This document shows, piece after piece, positions 16,887-26,122 of a stretch of 64,000 bases of DNA. The notes beneath the pieces are model-generated. The model was not told the DNA's origin and made no database searches. It saw only the letters and a program-made list of their open reading frames with translations. Source of the stretch: Herbidospora yilanensis. Lineage in GTDB: Bacteria > Actinomycetota > Actinomycetes > Streptosporangiales > Streptosporangiaceae. A program made the position numbers and the translations under genes. Within the stretch, counting starts at the first letter, position 1; every line of letters starts with the position of its first letter. The stretch is taken from NCBI RefSeq assembly GCF_001570565.1, contig NZ_BBXE01000020.1:124001-188000 (forward strand), written 5' to 3'.

Positions 16887-18944
16887 GTGCGAGTCCTGGC
16901 CGTTGTCCCCGCCCGCGGTGGTTCGGTGGGAGTTCCGCTGAAGAACCTGGAGCGGGTCGGAGGAATCCCCCTGGTCTCCCGGGCCGTCAGCGCGCTCGTC
17001 CGCGCCGAGTCCGTCGACACCGTGGTCGTGAGCACCGACCACCAGGGGATCGCCGCCGCCGCCGAGGCCGCCGGCGCCCAGGTCGTCGACCGCCCGGCCG
17101 ACATCGCGGGCTCGACCGCGTCGAGCGAGTCGGCCGTCCTGCACGCCCTGGCGTCGCTCGGCGAGACCCCCGAGGTCGTGCTGCTCGTCCAGTGCACCAG
17201 CGCGTTCATCGACCCGGCCGACGTCGACGCCGCCGTCGCCAAGGTGCTGTCCGGCGAGGCCGACGTCGTGTTCTCCGGTCTGGAGACCTACGAGTTCATC
17301 TGGACGGAGGGCGGAGAGGGCGTCAACCACGACCCCGCGACCCGCCCGCGCCGCCAGGACCGGGAGCCCCACTTCCGCGAGACCGGCGCCTTCTACGCCA
17401 TGCGCGCCCAGGGCTTCCTGGAGGCCGGGCACCGCTTCTTCGGCACCGTCGCCGTGCAGCCGGTCAGGAGCGTGACCGCCCACGAGATCGACAACCCCGA
17501 AGACCTCGAGATCGTGCGCGCGCTGGCCCACGTGGTCGACGCGCCGCTGCCGATCGACGTCGACGCCGTGGTCACCGACTTCGACGGCGTCCACACCGAC
17601 GACCGCGCGTTCGTCGACTCCGAGGGCCGCGAGATGGTCGCGGTCTCCCGCGCCGACGGCATGGGCGTCTCGCTGCTGCTGCGCGCCGGGGTCAAGGTGC
17701 TGGTCCTGTCGACCGAGCAGAACCCCGTCGTGGCCGCCCGCGCCCGCAAGCTCGGCGTGCCCGTGCTGCAGGGCCTGTCGGCCAAGCAGAACACGCTGGC
17801 CGACTGGCTGGCCATCGAGGGCCTCGACCCCGAGCGCGTCGCCTACGTCGGCAACGACGTCAACGACCTCGGCTGCATGGCGCTGGTCGGCTGGCCGGTC
17901 ACCGTCCCCGAGGCCCACGCCGAGGTCCGCAAGGCCGCCCGGGTCGTGCTGACCCACGGCGGCGGCGCCGGCGCCGTCCGCGAGCTGGCCGACCGGGTGC
18001 TCGCCGCCCGGCCCGCGACCCCGGCCGCGACGCCCGCCCCCGCCCTCCGGCCGCGCACCGTCACGGTCGAGCCGAAGGCCGTCGCCATCGGCGAGAAGCT
18101 GCTGGGCGCCGGCCACCCGGTCTACGTCATCGGCGAGATCGGCATCAACCACAACGGCGACGTCGAGATCGCCAAGAAGCTCATCGACGTGGCCGTCGAG
18201 GCCGGATGCGACGCGGTCAAGTTCCAGAAGCGCACGCCGGAGATCTGCGTGCCGATGGAGCAGCGTTCGCAGATCCGGCAGACTCCGTGGGGCGAGATGA
18301 CCTACATGGAGTACAAGATCCGCACGGAGTTCGGCAAGGACGAATACCAGCAGATCGCGCTCTACTGCGCCCAGAAGGGCATCGACTGGTTCGCCTCGCC
18401 GTGGGACGTCCCGTCGGTCGAGTTCCTCGAGAACATGAACGTGCTGACCCACAAGGTCGCCTCGGCGTCGATCACCGACCACGAGCTGCTGCGCGCGCTG
18501 GCCGAGACCCGCAAGCCGATCCTGCTCTCGACCGGCATGTCGACCCTGGAGGAGATCGACGCCGCCGTCGATATCCTGGGCACGCAGAACCTGGTCATGA
18601 TGCACGCCACCTCGACCTACCCCCTGCCTCCCGAGGAGGCCAACCTGCGCACGATCCAGACCCTCCGCGAGCGCTATGGCGTCCCGGTCGGCTACTCGGG
18701 CCACGAGCGCGGCCTGCAGATCTCCCTGGCGGCGGTCACCCTCGGCGCCGTCACGGTCGAGCGCCACATCACCCTCGACCGCACGATGTGGGGCTCCGAC
18801 CACGCCGCCTCGCTGGAGCCGAGCGGCCTGGAGCACCTCGTCCGCGACATCCGCATCATCGAGAAGGCCCTGGGCGACGGCGTCAAGCGCGTCTTCCCCG
18901 GCGAGGAGGCCCCCCGGGCCCGCCTGCGCAGGGTGACCGTGTGA
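16887..18944 (+). CDS. Trifunctional nonulosonic acid protein: NeuA-like cytidylyltransferase / HAD phosphatase / NeuB-like synthase
   Basis: 685 residues combining three sialic-acid activities. Residues 1-210 are a CMP-sialate synthetase (VVPARGGSVGVPLKNL, VQCTSAFIDP). Residues 225-385 are a KdsC-type HAD phosphatase (VTDFDGVHTDD, then GNDVNDLGCM). Residues 400-680 are an N-acylneuraminate synthase (IGEIGINHNGDVEIAKKLID, VKFQKRTPE, GYSGHERG). NeuB condenses phosphoenolpyruvate with an N-acylhexosamine, HAD removes phosphate and NeuA activates the sugar with CTP. The usual C-terminal antifreeze-like (SAF) domain of NeuB is missing. GAGGAG precedes the GTG start. The glycosyltransferases that follow overlap by 4 bp, so a glycan carrying a sialic-type sugar is the likely product. 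Confidence 0.92.
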   Translation: MRVLAVVPARGGSVGVPLKNLERVGGIPLVSRAVSALVRAESVDTVVVSTDHQGIAAAAEAAGAQVVDRPADIAGSTASSESAVLHALASLGETPEVVLLVQCTSAFIDPADVDAAVAKVLSGEADVVFSGLETYEFIWTEGGEGVNHDPATRPRRQDREPHFRETGAFYAMRAQGFLEAGHRFFGTVAVQPVRSVTAHEIDNPEDLEIVRALAHVVDAPLPIDVDAVVTDFDGVHTDDRAFVDSEGREMVAVSRADGMGVSLLLRAGVKVLVLSTEQNPVVAARARKLGVPVLQGLSAKQNTLADWLAIEGLDPERVAYVGNDVNDLGCMALVGWPVTVPEAHAEVRKAARVVLTHGGGAGAVRELADRVLAARPATPAATPAPALRPRTVTVEPKAVAIGEKLLGAGHPVYVIGEIGINHNGDVEIAKKLIDVAVEAGCDAVKFQKRTPEICVPMEQRSQIRQTPWGEMTYMEYKIRTEFGKDEYQQIALYCAQKGIDWFASPWDVPSVEFLENMNVLTHKVASASITDHELLRALAETRKPILLSTGMSTLEEIDAAVDILGTQNLVMMHATSTYPLPPEEANLRTIQTLRERYGVPVGYSGHERGLQISLAAVTLGAVTVERHITLDRTMWGSDHAASLEPSGLEHLVRDIRIIEKALGDGVKRVFPGEEAPRARLRRVTV

Positions 18945-19879
18945 TCAGCCTTTCGGTGATCGTCCCGGTCCGCGACGGCGCGCCGTTCATCGCCGACGCG
19001 CTCACCTCGCTGGTCCGCAACCGGCGCGCCGACTTCGAGTACATCGTCGTCGACGACGGCTCGGCCGACGACACGGGCGCGATCACCGACGAGTTCCGCG
19101 CGGAACTCCCCGGCCTGCACCTGATCCGCAACCAGGTGCCGGTCGGGCTGGCCGACGCCCGCAACACCGGGCTGAAGCTGGCCTCCGGCCGCTACATCAC
19201 CTTCCTCGACGGCGACGACTGGATCGGCCGGGGCTACCTGGCCGACCTGGTCACCGCGATCGAAGGTCTGGGCTGCGACTTCGTGCGGGTCGACCACGTG
19301 CAGGTGAACGGCTTGAAGAGGGAGACCAACCGCGCGCCGGTCGCCCGGCGCGGGGTGGTCCTCGACCCGCGGGACTCGATCATGCCGCCCAATGCGAAGA
19401 CGATGGTCGACTATCCCTACGCGTGGGCCGGGGTCTACCGGCGCGAGTCGCTGGGCGACCTGCTCACCTTCCCAGGAGGCCTCCACACGGCCGAAGACCG
19501 GCCGTGGATCTGGCGGCTGCACCAGCGGGCCCGTTCGTTCGCGGCCGTGTCTCTGGCGGGCGTGTTCTACCGCCGGGGCGTGCCGCAGTCACTCACCCAG
19601 ATCGGCGACGAGCGGCAGCTCCACTTCTTCGACGCCTTCGATCTGGTCTTCGAAGAGGTCGAGGAGCGGTTCCTGCCGAAGGCGGTCCGCACGTTCCTGG
19701 CCCTGCTCGACAACCACCTGGCCAACAACGAGCGGTTCACGCCCGAGATCCTGGCCAAGTTCGAGGCGCGCGGCGCCGACCGGCTCGGCCGCCTGCCCGA
19801 GGCGATGGTCCGGGAGAGCTTCGACGCCATCGAGCCCGACCGCCGGGAGTTCATCGCCCGGCTCCTGGAGGTTTCGTGA
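18941..19879 (+). CDS. Family 2 glycosyltransferase
   Basis: 312 residues. The GTG start overlaps the stop of the sialic-acid gene (GTGA). It has a typical GT-A fold start: SVIVPVRDGAPFI, then YIVVDDGSADDTG, then the metal-binding LDGDDWI (DxD-type) near residue 90. There is no membrane helix, so it acts in the cytoplasm on a nucleotide sugar. Its place between the nonulosonic acid synthase and the polysialyltransferase-like gene suggests it builds the underlying glycan or teichoic-like chain; donor and acceptor are unknown. Confidence 0.87.
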   Translation: MISLSVIVPVRDGAPFIADALTSLVRNRRADFEYIVVDDGSADDTGAITDEFRAELPGLHLIRNQVPVGLADARNTGLKLASGRYITFLDGDDWIGRGYLADLVTAIEGLGCDFVRVDHVQVNGLKRETNRAPVARRGVVLDPRDSIMPPNAKTMVDYPYAWAGVYRRESLGDLLTFPGGLHTAEDRPWIWRLHQRARSFAAVSLAGVFYRRGVPQSLTQIGDERQLHFFDAFDLVFEEVEERFLPKAVRTFLALLDNHLANNERFTPEILAKFEARGADRLGRLPEAMVRESFDAIEPDRREFIARLLEVS

Positions 19880-21159
19880 CGCAGGTCTTCCACGCCTCGC
19901 GGTTCTTCGGCGCCATGTCCCTGGCGGCGGCCATAGACGCCGGGGTCTTCGGCCCGCCGGGCTCCGCCGAGCGGGTCCTGATCGTCACCAACAACGCCGA
20001 CATCCCCGAGGCCGCGCTCGGCCTCGACGAGGCGCCCGGGTTCACCGCCCTGCGCGACCGCTTCGACCGGATCGTCTCCTGGAACGAGATCATCGCGCCG
20101 CTCCACCCGTCTGACTGGAAGCCCCGGTCGATCGAGGCCCCGATGCTCGGCCGCCTGCTCCAGAAGGCGATGGGCCTGGAGCACATCGAGGAGATGGTGC
20201 TTGAGTCGGTCATCGTGCCGCCCGCACGGGCCCTGCCGGGCCTGTTCAAGGACGCCATGCTGACGATCTACTCCGACGGCCTGATGGCCCACAGCCCGAC
20301 CCGTGACGTGCTCCCGGGCGAGATCTCCCAGCGCATCACCCGGCTCCTGCACCTCGACCTGGTCCCCGGGCTGACCCCCCTCCTGCTGCGCGAATACGGC
20401 GTGCCGGCGCGGGCGCTGCCCTCGGGGGCGTTCACCGACGTCGTCGGCAGGGTCGCGGCCGCGTCGGGGCCGATGCCGGAGGGCGAGGCGATCGTCCTGG
20501 GCCAGTACCTCTCGTCGCTCGGCATCCTCACCCCCGACGAGGAGTTCAAGCTCCACGCCGACATGGTCCGCGGTGTCATCGCGCGTGGCCACCGCTCGAT
20601 CGTCTTCAAGCCCCACCCGGCCGCGGGCCGCCGCCAGGGCCGTGAGCTGGCCCAGATCGCGGCGGGCCTGAACGCGAGCCTGACGGTCGCACCCGACGAG
20701 GTCCCGGCGGAGGTCCTGTTCGCGACCCGACGCGCCCGCCTGGTGGTGAGCTGCTTCTCCACGGCCCTGATGACGGCTCGCCGCTTCTTCGGCCTCCCGG
20801 TCGCCACAGTGGGCTCCGACCTGCTGCTGGAGCGGCTGACCCCATACGAGAACAGCAACCGCGTCCCCGTCACGATCGTCGACGCGTCGGTCCCCCGGCT
20901 CGACGCCGACGGCTCGCTGACCGACCCGGCGGTCGCCGATCTGGCGCGGCTGGTCGACGCGGTCGCCTACTGCATGCAGAGCGCCGCCCATCCGGGGCTG
21001 CGGCCCGCGGCCGAGGCGTACATCAAGGCCAACGGCCCGGTGCGTTACTTCAAGAAGAAGCGCCTGGAGGCCCTCGGCCTCATCGAGAAGCCCGCGCCGC
21101 CGCCTCCGCCGCCCCCGAAGACCGGGCTCGCCCGGCTGAAGCAGATCGTCAAAGGCTGA
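19876..21159 (+). CDS. Alpha-2,8-polysialyltransferase-like glycosyltransferase
   Basis: 427 residues, coupled to the GT2 gene by a GTGA overlap. It shows the bacterial sialyltransferase hallmarks: an acidic-acidic-Gly-like motif (IYSDGLMAHS), the HP motif (FKPHPAAGR) that binds CMP, and a downstream Ser motif (SCFSTALMT). The C-terminus has a run of seven or more prolines and a basic tail (TGLARLKQIVKG), possibly a membrane or partner contact. With the upstream CMP-sugar synthetase it would transfer nonulosonic acid to a surface glycan. Linkage and polymer length cannot be inferred. Confidence 0.8.
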   Translation: MTQVFHASRFFGAMSLAAAIDAGVFGPPGSAERVLIVTNNADIPEAALGLDEAPGFTALRDRFDRIVSWNEIIAPLHPSDWKPRSIEAPMLGRLLQKAMGLEHIEEMVLESVIVPPARALPGLFKDAMLTIYSDGLMAHSPTRDVLPGEISQRITRLLHLDLVPGLTPLLLREYGVPARALPSGAFTDVVGRVAAASGPMPEGEAIVLGQYLSSLGILTPDEEFKLHADMVRGVIARGHRSIVFKPHPAAGRRQGRELAQIAAGLNASLTVAPDEVPAEVLFATRRARLVVSCFSTALMTARRFFGLPVATVGSDLLLERLTPYENSNRVPVTIVDASVPRLDADGSLTDPAVADLARLVDAVAYCMQSAAHPGLRPAAEAYIKANGPVRYFKKKRLEALGLIEKPAPPPPPPPKTGLARLKQIVKG

Positions 21160-21228
21160 TCGGTTCCAGGTGATACCAAAGGGGTATTCCCGGCATTCTG
21201 TGACGTGAGGTTTCGGCACCCTTGCCGT

Positions 21229-22551
21229 ATGTCCACCCCTCTCAAACAGATCATCGCCGGCGGAATGGCCGCCGCCGGCGTGCTCGCCCCCACCGTGCCG
21301 GCCGAGGCGTCGGCGGCGGGCGCTCCGCTGAGACTCGCGGGCACGTCCTGGTTCGCCGGCGGCGGCGTGCCCGTCTGCGGCGCCAGCACCGCGACGAGCT
21401 GCGCCGGCCAGAAGCACGTCGGCGGCGTCTCCTACAACTGGTGGCAGTGCGTGGAGCTGCCGCAGCGCTTCTACCTTCGGCGCGGCTGGCACTCGGGCGT
21501 CTTCCCCGGCGTCGGCGTCGCCTCCCAGATCTTCACCCGGGCGGCGGCGCTCGGCATGGAGCGGCAGGCGAACGGCTCGGTCAAGACGATCGTGCCGGGC
21601 GACATGATCGTCATGAACCGCAGCGGCGCGGCCGGTCACGTGGTCGTGGTCGAACGGGTCACCGTCAACAAGGACGGCACCAGGAACGTCGTGACGGTCG
21701 GGCAGAACTCCCAGGTGGTGCGCAACCCGATGCGCTGGCACGGCGGGCGGCTCGACTCGTTCTGGGCCTCCTACAGCGTCGCGGGTGTCGTGCACGCGAA
21801 GAAGAACATGGGCATCCTGTCGACCGGCGGCGGGCCGGCCGACTACCCGGAGCTGGTCAACGGCGGCGGCGCCCGGCCGTTCGGCGCGGGCCACCTGGCG
21901 GTGACCTCGACCGGCCAGGTGTTCGGCGGCCTGCCCGGCGCGGCCCCCGCGGTGTCGGGGCGCATCACCGACGCCGCCGTGACGCCGTCGGGCGCCGGTT
22001 ACTGGTTGTTGTCCTCGTCGGGGCAGATCTTCCCGTACGGTGACGCGGCGCCCCCCGTCGCGCGCCCCGCGACCGCCGAGGGCGAGCTGGTGGCGATCGA
22101 CGCGGCTCCCAACGGCTACCTGGTGACGACCTCGACCGGGCAGGTCTACGGGCCCGGCGTGTGGATCACCGCCTCGCCCGAGGGCTACAGCGGGCGGTTC
22201 GTCGACATCGAGGTGACGGCGGGCGGCTACTGGCTGCTGACCTCGGCCGGGCAGGTGCACCCGTTCGGCGCGGCGAAGTGGTACGGCAACGCGACGACGT
22301 TCGAGCGCGCGATCGTGGCCATGGCGGGCACCGCGACCGGCAGGGGCTATCTGATGGTCGACGTGGCGGGGAACGTCTTCGCCTTCGGCGACGCCGAGCA
22401 CCTGGGCGACCTGCCGGAGGGCTCGGCGGAGGCGGCCGACATCGCCGTCACGGCCACCGGTTACGTCGTCACGACGAAGACGGGCGTCCGGCACACGTTC
22501 GGGCCGGGCGCGGGGGTGACGACCCCGGGCCCCTACACCGGGACGTTCTGA
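21229..22551 (+). CDS. Secreted CHAP-domain amidase with C-terminal repeat domain
   Basis: 440 residues. A signal peptide (LKQIIAGGMAAAGVLAPTVPAEASA) leads to a CHAP-type cysteine peptidase/amidase domain: active Cys in WWQCVELPQRF and His in AAGHVVVVERV. From about residue 215 there are six imperfect ~40-residue repeats built on G-Y-W-L-L-x-S-x-G-Q-(V/I)-x-x-(F/Y)-G-x-A, likely a propeller-like wall- or glycan-binding domain. It may trim peptidoglycan. A GTG 24 bp upstream (21205) is an alternative start; the ATG at 21229 gives the better signal peptide. Confidence 0.75.
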   Translation: MSTPLKQIIAGGMAAAGVLAPTVPAEASAAGAPLRLAGTSWFAGGGVPVCGASTATSCAGQKHVGGVSYNWWQCVELPQRFYLRRGWHSGVFPGVGVASQIFTRAAALGMERQANGSVKTIVPGDMIVMNRSGAAGHVVVVERVTVNKDGTRNVVTVGQNSQVVRNPMRWHGGRLDSFWASYSVAGVVHAKKNMGILSTGGGPADYPELVNGGGARPFGAGHLAVTSTGQVFGGLPGAAPAVSGRITDAAVTPSGAGYWLLSSSGQIFPYGDAAPPVARPATAEGELVAIDAAPNGYLVTTSTGQVYGPGVWITASPEGYSGRFVDIEVTAGGYWLLTSAGQVHPFGAAKWYGNATTFERAIVAMAGTATGRGYLMVDVAGNVFAFGDAEHLGDLPEGSAEAADIAVTATGYVVTTKTGVRHTFGPGAGVTTPGPYTGTF

Positions 22552-22692
22552 CGGAGATTGCCGGGAGGCGACATCTCCATACGGCCGGAGAACTCCTGAG
22601 TGGTTCGCCGCGTCTTAAAGGTCAGCCGCGCCCGGAGCCCGCCGGCTCCGGGACGGCTCGTCCTGGAACGTGACAAGCCCTCGGAGAGAACA

Positions 22693-23568
22693 ATGATCAC
22701 CATGCGCTCCCTGCTCGTCGGAGCCCTGCTGGCCCCGGCCCTGCTCGCCCCCGCCGCCCTGCTCCCGGCCGCCGCGACGGCGAAGGCCGTGCCGCAGCTC
22801 GTCGCGGTCCGGGCCGACCGCCAGCCCGGCGTCGACCGCCTCGTCTTCGAGTTCCGCAACGGGCTGCCACCCACGCGGATCGCGGAGTACGTGCCCAAAC
22901 TGATCGCCGACGGCTCGGGGCACACCGTGCCCGTCCCCGGCGCCGCGAAGCTGGCCTTACGGTTCTTCGACGCGCGGGGCCACAACGACACGGGCGGCTC
23001 GACCTACGGCGCGGCCCGGCGGACGTACGCGCTGCCGGGCGTCATCCAGGTCGTCAACACGGGCGACTGGGAGGCGACCCTGTCGTTCGGGGTGGGGCTG
23101 GCCAGGAAGGTGCCCTACCGCATGTACACGCTGACCAAGCCGAGCCGGATCGTCGTCGACTTCACCGTGGCCTACCGCACCGTCCCGGTGAAGGCCTACT
23201 TCCTCGACCTGCCGCGCGAGCCGAAGCTCAAGGCGGTGTCGCGGCCGGTGGTGCCGCCGAGCACCGCCCACGGCGCGCTCCAGCGCCTCTTCGCCGGTCC
23301 GACGGCGGCCGAGCAGGCGGCCGGGCTGCGCTTCGTGAACTCCGGCGCGACCGGGTACAGCAAACTGACCGTGACGAACAAGGTCGCGCGGGTCTACCTG
23401 ACCGGGAAGGTGAAGAGCGGCGGCGCGACGTTCACCATCGCCGACCACCTGAACGCGACGCTGAAGCAGTTCCCGACGGTGAAGTGGGTCAAGATCTACG
23501 ACGCCGCGGGCAAGACCCAGCGGCCCGGCGGCAACGGCGACTCGATCCCCGAATCCCTGGAGCCGTGA
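22693..23568 (+). CDS. Secreted protein with AMIN-like and GerMN domains
   Basis: 291 residues. The start at 22693 follows a GGAGAG ribosome-binding site and gives a clear signal peptide (MRSLLVGALLAPALLAPAALLPAAATA). The middle region (YALPGVIQVVNTGDWEATLSFGVGL...PSRIVVDF) looks like an AMIN-type beta domain. The C-terminal ~90 residues (GALQRLFAGPTAAEQAAGL, then TFTIADHLNATLKQFPTVKWVKIY) are a GerMN/sporulation-type domain. Proteins of this pairing are secreted or lipid-anchored in actinomycetes; cell-wall work is plausible but unproven. Confidence 0.72.
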   Translation: MITMRSLLVGALLAPALLAPAALLPAAATAKAVPQLVAVRADRQPGVDRLVFEFRNGLPPTRIAEYVPKLIADGSGHTVPVPGAAKLALRFFDARGHNDTGGSTYGAARRTYALPGVIQVVNTGDWEATLSFGVGLARKVPYRMYTLTKPSRIVVDFTVAYRTVPVKAYFLDLPREPKLKAVSRPVVPPSTAHGALQRLFAGPTAAEQAAGLRFVNSGATGYSKLTVTNKVARVYLTGKVKSGGATFTIADHLNATLKQFPTVKWVKIYDAAGKTQRPGGNGDSIPESLEP

Positions 23569-23644
23569 GTATTTCTCCGCAGACGGCCACCGGCTTCCGC
23601 GGTTTCCTGGACCCCGTCAACCCAACCAGACGGGGGAAAACCAA

Positions 23645-24151
23645 ATGTCATTCGCAAAGCGTGTCCTCACCGCCTTAGCGCTCGTCGCGGCCGGCCTGGT
23701 GATGGTCACGAGTCCCGCGCAGGCGGCGGCGGTCACGTCCGTCCACGTCTCCGGGAAGACGCTCTTCATCGTCGGCACCGGGGACGGGGACACCGTCAAC
23801 GTCAGCTTCGTCAAGGGGGCGCTGACCGTCGACTCCGACTCGGACATCGTCGTGGGAGCAGGGTGTACCACGTCGGGGACGGAGGCCCAGTGCTCCGGCC
23901 CCGTCCAGTTCCTGGACGTCTCGCTGCTCGGGGGCAACGACACGTTCACCAACAAAACGGGGCTCCAGTCGGACGTGCGCGGGGGCTCGGGGCGCGACGT
24001 CCTGAACGGGGGCACCGGCCGCGACGGGCTCAACGGGGGCTCCGGCGACGACACTCTGAAGGGCAACGGGGGAATCGACACCGCGAACGGGGTCGGCGGT
24101 TTCGACGTGTGCGTCGCCGAGACCGAGACGGCCTGCGAGGCCGACGCCTGA
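23645..24151 (+). CDS. Small secreted RTX-type calcium-binding protein
   Basis: 168 residues with a signal peptide (MSFAKRVLTALALVAAGLVMVTSPAQA). The C-terminal half has glycine/aspartate nonapeptide-like repeats (LLGGNDTF, VRGGSGRDVL, NGGTGRDGL, NGGSGDDTL, KGNGGIDTAN), which in RTX proteins wind into a calcium-binding beta roll. It ends with two cysteines (FDVCVAETETAC) likely to form a disulfide. No enzymatic domain. GGGGGAAAACC precedes the ATG. Confidence 0.82.
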   Translation: MSFAKRVLTALALVAAGLVMVTSPAQAAAVTSVHVSGKTLFIVGTGDGDTVNVSFVKGALTVDSDSDIVVGAGCTTSGTEAQCSGPVQFLDVSLLGGNDTFTNKTGLQSDVRGGSGRDVLNGGTGRDGLNGGSGDDTLKGNGGIDTANGVGGFDVCVAETETACEADA

Positions 24152-24170
24152 CCTGGCCACCGAATTCCGA

Positions 24171-24203
24171 AGCCGCCCCGCGCCACTCGTGCGCGGGGCG
24201 GCT
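24171..24203. terminator. Bidirectional terminator
   Basis: A perfect 13-bp stem (AGCCGCCCCGCGC / GCGCGGGGCGGCT) with a 7-nt loop lies between the convergent RTX gene and the minus-strand Nit1C-type operon, and fits termination from both sides. Confidence 0.8.
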
Positions 24204-24257
24204 GTTCCAATACGCCGCCATGACGACGCCAGGCGGACTTCCCCGCACCGGCGCCCG

Positions 24258-25301
24258 TCAGTGCGCCCGGTAGAACTCCAGGTGCGCCTGCGCCGCCTTC
24301 CGCCACGTGTGCCGGGCGGCCAGCGCCTTCCCGTGGGCGACCCGTTCCGGCGACGGGACCGTCACCGCCTCCCGCAGCGCCGCCGCGAGCGACGCGGGAT
24401 CGGTCGCGAACAGGGCCGCGCCGGTGAAGACCTCGCGGAAGACGGCCAGGTCGCGCACCACCAGCGGTACCCCGGCCGCCAGCGCCTCCATGGCGGCCAG
24501 GCCGAAGCCCTCCTTCGTCGACGGGAACGCGAACGCCGCCGCGCCCGCCACCAGGCCGGGCAGGTCGTCGTGCGGCACCGCGCCGAGCACGACCGGCGCG
24601 ACGCCCAGCTCCGCGGCGCGGGCCTCCCACGCCGACCGGTAACCCCGGTAGTCGAACAGCGTCTCGCCGCCCGCGACGACCAGCGGATACCCCGGCAGCA
24701 GGGCGTGCGCCTCCAGCAGGTCGAGGGAGCCCTTGCGGGGTTCGATGCCCCCCACGGTCAGGACGTACGTGCCGAAGCGGGCGCGCCAGGCCGACCCGTC
24801 GGCCGCCGCGAAGCGGGCGGCGTCCACGCCGTTGGGGATCACCGACGCCGAGATCCCCCACCCGTCGGCCAACTCGGCCGCCACCGCCGACGACACGCAG
24901 ACGTGCGCGAACGGTTCGACCAGGGCACGTTCGTGGCAGGCGGCCAGCTCGGGGGTGGTGAAGTGGTCGAGGTGGTGGACCGTCCGGACGCAGCGCCCGG
25001 CGGCGTTGGCGGTGATGCAGTCCTGGGCGTGCACGACGTCGTACGCGGACGGCGTGAACGCCTCCCGCAGCAGGTCGATCGAGCGCAGGACCCGCTCCCC
25101 CACCGTCTCGCCGGGCACGTCGGGGCAGTCGACGATGTGGACGGGCACCCGCACCCGGCGGTGGAAGCGGCGGTCGCCGCCGCGTCCCAGCGCCCACACC
25201 TCGGCCTCCGCCCCGAGGTCGGCCAGCGCCTCGGCGAGGGCCAGGGTGTGCACGACCCCGCCGCGCGGCCTGGTCGAGTAGGTCAGCAGCGCGATCCTCA
25301 T
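24258..25301 (-). CDS. Family 4 glycosyltransferase, MSMEG_0565-like
   Basis: 347 residues, a GT-B glycosyltransferase: N-terminal MRIALLTYSTRPRGGVVHTLALAEAL and a C-terminal donor domain with VGGIEPRKG and the E-x7-E-type motif (STKEGFGLAAMEALAAG). It is the last gene of the minus-strand operon; its ATG overlaps the stop of the nitrilase-like gene (ATGA). This family is recurrent in the MSMEG_0565-0572 neighbourhood of actinomycetes, where its acceptor is unknown. Confidence 0.85.
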   Translation of the reverse strand: MRIALLTYSTRPRGGVVHTLALAEALADLGAEAEVWALGRGGDRRFHRRVRVPVHIVDCPDVPGETVGERVLRSIDLLREAFTPSAYDVVHAQDCITANAAGRCVRTVHHLDHFTTPELAACHERALVEPFAHVCVSSAVAAELADGWGISASVIPNGVDAARFAAADGSAWRARFGTYVLTVGGIEPRKGSLDLLEAHALLPGYPLVVAGGETLFDYRGYRSAWEARAAELGVAPVVLGAVPHDDLPGLVAGAAAFAFPSTKEGFGLAAMEALAAGVPLVVRDLAVFREVFTGAALFATDPASLAAALREAVTVPSPERVAHGKALAARHTWRKAAQAHLEFYRAH

Positions 25302-26119
25302 GCCCGGTAGGCCTCCGGCCGCCGTTCGCCGATGTGCCGCAGCACCCGCCGCGCCTGGGCGATCTCCGCCGCCACGTCGACGGAGGCGACCGCGAGCCCG
25401 GCCTTCGACCACGTCCGCGCCAGGATGTCGCCGCCCGGACCGACCACCTTGGCCTGGCCGAGGAACCGCATCCCGCCCATCGCGCCGGTCTGGTTCGACG
25501 AGGCCAGCACCACCTGGTTCTCGGCGGCGCGGGCACAGTCGTACAGGTCGAACAGGCGCGACTGGCGGTCCTGGGCCATGCGCGGGGCCCGGTTGGTGAT
25601 GCTGGTGGGCCAGGCCGACAGGCAGGCGACGATCTGGGCGCCGTCGAGGGCCAGCGACCGGGCCGACTCGGGGAAGGTCTTGTCGTAGTCGATCAGCATG
25701 CCGAGCCGCCCGACCGGGGTGTCGAACGCGTCGAAGCGGTCGCCGGGCGAGTAGGCGGCGATCTCCCCGGCCGGCAGGTGCACCTTGCGGTGGCGGCCGA
25801 GGACGCCGTCGCCGCTCACGCAGACGGCCGCGTTGAACCGCGACTCCCCCTCGGCCTCGCAGTAGCCGACGCAGACGACCATCTCGGCGGCCAGTCCGGC
25901 GACCCGCATGATCAGCGGGTCGTCGGGGTCGAGCGCGGGCGGCAGCGCGGCCGGGTCGGGGTGGCGCAGGTCGGCGAGGTAGCCGCCGAGGGCGGCGTCG
26001 GGCAGGACGAGCAGCCCGGCGCCCTCCTGGCGCGCGTCGGCGATGAGCTTGGCGACCCGCTGGAGGTCGAATTCCAGGTCACGGCCGAAGTGCGCGGAGG
26101 CGGCGGCGATGCGGAGCAC
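25298..26119 (-). CDS. Nitrilase-superfamily protein with substituted catalytic residues (probable pseudoenzyme)
   Basis: 273 residues, clearly a carbon-nitrogen hydrolase fold and a paralogue of the gene just upstream (shared SARSLALDGA, FDLYD/FDLFD, RRPEAY). The Glu-Lys-Cys triad is damaged: the Glu is Asp (LVLPDAALGGY) and the nucleophilic Cys is Asp (MLIDYDKTFPES, where active members have ICYD). The Lys (RHRKVHLP) remains. It should not act as an ordinary amidase or nitrilase; a structural partner, regulator or ligand-binding role is my inference. GTG start, 3 bp after the stop of the active paralogue. Confidence 0.85.
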   Translation of the reverse strand: MLRIAAASAHFGRDLEFDLQRVAKLIADARQEGAGLLVLPDAALGGYLADLRHPDPAALPPALDPDDPLIMRVAGLAAEMVVCVGYCEAEGESRFNAAVCVSGDGVLGRHRKVHLPAGEIAAYSPGDRFDAFDTPVGRLGMLIDYDKTFPESARSLALDGAQIVACLSAWPTSITNRAPRMAQDRQSRLFDLYDCARAAENQVVLASSNQTGAMGGMRFLGQAKVVGPGGDILARTWSKAGLAVASVDVAAEIAQARRVLRHIGERRPEAYRA

Positions 26120-26122
26120 GGG

